Source: Acidimicrobiia bacterium (lineage in GTDB: Bacteria; Actinomycetota; Acidimicrobiia; IMCC26256; BP-133). Taken from it: DNA of 5,898 bases. The notes under the pieces were generated by a model. It was not told the origin of the DNA. It was given only the letters and a program-made list of their open reading frames with translations, and ran no database searches. The position numbers and the translations under genes were made by a program. Of the stretch, positions 5,325 to 5,898 are shown piece after piece (the stretch's first letter is position 1; each line of letters begins with the position of its first letter). Location: the NCBI GenBank assembly GCA_025934385.1, contig JAICYE010000156.1, positions 1 through 5,898 of the forward strand, in the 5' to 3' direction.

Positions 5325-5335
5325 GGGAGGGAGGT
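5325..5335 (+). promoter_or_regulatory. Strong ribosome binding site of the cupredoxin-like gene
   Basis: A purine-rich GGGAGGGAGGT directly upstream of ATG 5339 offers two overlapping SD matches, ending 8 and about 4 nt before the start. It is by far the best SD in the window and fixes this start over the out-of-frame ATG at 5263. Confidence 0.7.
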
Positions 5336-5338
5336 CAG

Positions 5339-5898
5339 ATGGTTCGACGCGCACTTCTGCCGCTGTTGGCGGTGGCGGCGGCGGCCTTCGTCGTCGCCCC
5401 CGTCAGCCAGGCGGGCGCGGCCAACCCCCCTCCGCCCAATACGGCCGGCGTCGTCGCCCACGACTCGTTCTTCAGCCCGAACCGGCTGGTGGTCCACGCC
5501 GGCGACACCGTGATCTTCGCCCGGGCGCAGGAGGACAAGCTCCCCCACGCGGTCTCGTCCGACTCCGGCCTTTTCGACGAGGACCTGACCAACCAGCAGT
5601 ACGCCGGTCTCCGCTTCGTCCAGGCCGGCACCGTCCCCCACCACCGCAAGTCCTCCGGCTCCCCGGGCGGCGGCGGCATGTCGGGCGTGATCGTGGTGGA
5701 AGACGCTTCCGCCCCGCCGACCACCGCCACCACCGCCCCCGGCCAGACCACGACGACGACGACGGTGCCGGGGGCCACGACGACCACCACCGCCCCGACC
5801 CCGCCGACGACGAAGCCGCCGACGACCACGACCACCAAGCCGCCGAAGACGACCACCACGACGACGAAGCCGCCGAAGACGACGACCACGACGCAGCC
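5339..5898 (+). CDS. Secreted cupredoxin-like protein lacking Cys and His copper ligands, Thr-rich tail (3' end outside window)
   Basis: The visible 186 residues open with a signal peptide: MVRR, then LLPLLAVAAAAFVVAPV, with a likely cut near QAGAA (about 25-28). Residues 37-122 form a plastocyanin-like domain: FFSPNRLVVHAGDTVIF, LPHAVSSDSGLF with His70, and GMSGVIVVE with Met114. In related blue-copper proteins the C-terminal loop reads PYYCKxHG; here it is PHHRKSSG (100-107), so the Cys is Arg103 and the second His is Ser106. A normal type 1 centre cannot form. His70, His101, His102 and Met114 could still bind a metal, or the domain may be structural. After residue 122 a mucin-like linker of Thr runs, Pro and Lys-Pro-Pro units reaches the window edge, so any C-terminal domain or wall anchor is unseen. 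It is transcribed divergently from the tautomerase. Confidence 0.8.
   Translation, partial: MVRRALLPLLAVAAAAFVVAPVSQAGAANPPPPNTAGVVAHDSFFSPNRLVVHAGDTVIFARAQEDKLPHAVSSDSGLFDEDLTNQQYAGLRFVQAGTVPHHRKSSGSPGGGGMSGVIVVEDASAPPTTATTAPGQTTTTTTVPGATTTTTAPTPPTTKPPTTTTTKPPKTTTTTTKPPKTTTTTQ
5813..5898 (+). repeat. Degenerate tandem repeat encoding KPP(K/T)-Thr runs
   Basis: AAGCCGCCG recurs at 5813, 5837 and 5867, each followed by a run of ACN codons, giving units of 24 and 30 bp plus a third that continues past the edge. The encoded pattern is Lys-Pro-Pro-(Lys/Thr)-Thr5-6. Third-base differences between units show the repeats are not recent exact copies. It probably forms an extended, perhaps glycosylated, spacer outside the membrane. 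Confidence 0.75.

Noticed and set aside
5150..5644. Longer N-terminus for the tautomerase frame
   Set aside because: It would cross the divergent control region and the cupredoxin gene, and would hide the N-terminal Pro needed for catalysis.
5636..5656. Frameshift as the cause of the lost copper-ligand loop
   Set aside because: The other two frames do not restore a Tyr-Tyr-Cys or Cys-x-x-His motif, and the correct frame resumes as GMSGVIVVE without interruption.
5335..5889. Minus-strand frame rich in Val/Gly resembling a membrane protein
   Set aside because: It is the antisense image of the ACC/ACG threonine runs in the cupredoxin tail (GGT/CGT codons), not a real hydrophobic protein.
5740..5898. 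CRISPR or satellite-like array
   Set aside because: The units are short, degenerate, without spacers, and in frame with a Thr/Lys/Pro protein tail.

Overview
The window is very GC-rich, with almost every third codon position G or C in the real genes. Secreted proteins carry Thr/Pro-rich linkers, starts often lack a Shine-Dalgarno (SD) sequence, and intergenic gaps are short. This points to an actinobacterium, and the threonine-run secreted proteins plus plastocyanin-like genes suggest Acidimicrobiia or a relative. That placement is inference from style, not from a marker gene. No rRNA, tRNA, CRISPR, transposase or phage gene was recognised.

Layout. (1) 3-284 (+): Pro/Ser/Thr-rich C-terminal tail of a protein that starts outside the window, followed by a short gap with a hairpin. 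(2) 380-811 (+): unrecognised 143-residue protein, converging on and overlapping by 41 bp a DUF1992 (DNAJC28-type conserved domain) protein at 771-1214 (-). (3) 1234-3628 (+): a tight three-gene operon, starting only 19 bp from the divergent DUF1992 start. It encodes a sugar-phosphate-type nucleotidyltransferase, an isochorismatase-fold hydrolase with Gly in place of the usual nucleophilic Cys, and a PPM1/TIGR00027-type SAM methyltransferase that starts inside its neighbour's stop codon. (4) A 7-bp-stem hairpin at 3625-3641 holds the stop codons of both converging genes. (5) 3638-5149 (-): a secreted protein with the full ligand pattern of PHM/DBM-type copper monooxygenases and a Met/His-rich tail. 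Upstream of it on the same strand is a cis-3-chloroacrylate-dehalogenase-like tautomerase. (6) 5150-5338: a divergent control region with a 24-bp near-perfect inverted repeat. (7) 5339 to the end (+): a secreted cupredoxin-like protein that has lost the Cys and the second His of the blue-copper site, followed by a Thr/Lys/Pro repeat tail cut by the window edge.

How the genes may work together. The three-gene operon looks like small-molecule metabolism (activate a phosphate, hydrolyse, methylate), but no pathway can be named. The right third looks like a copper-related extracytoplasmic module. It has a candidate copper monooxygenase, a degenerate cupredoxin and a small catalytic tautomerase around one divergent regulatory region. 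The link between these genes rests on position and ligand patterns only.
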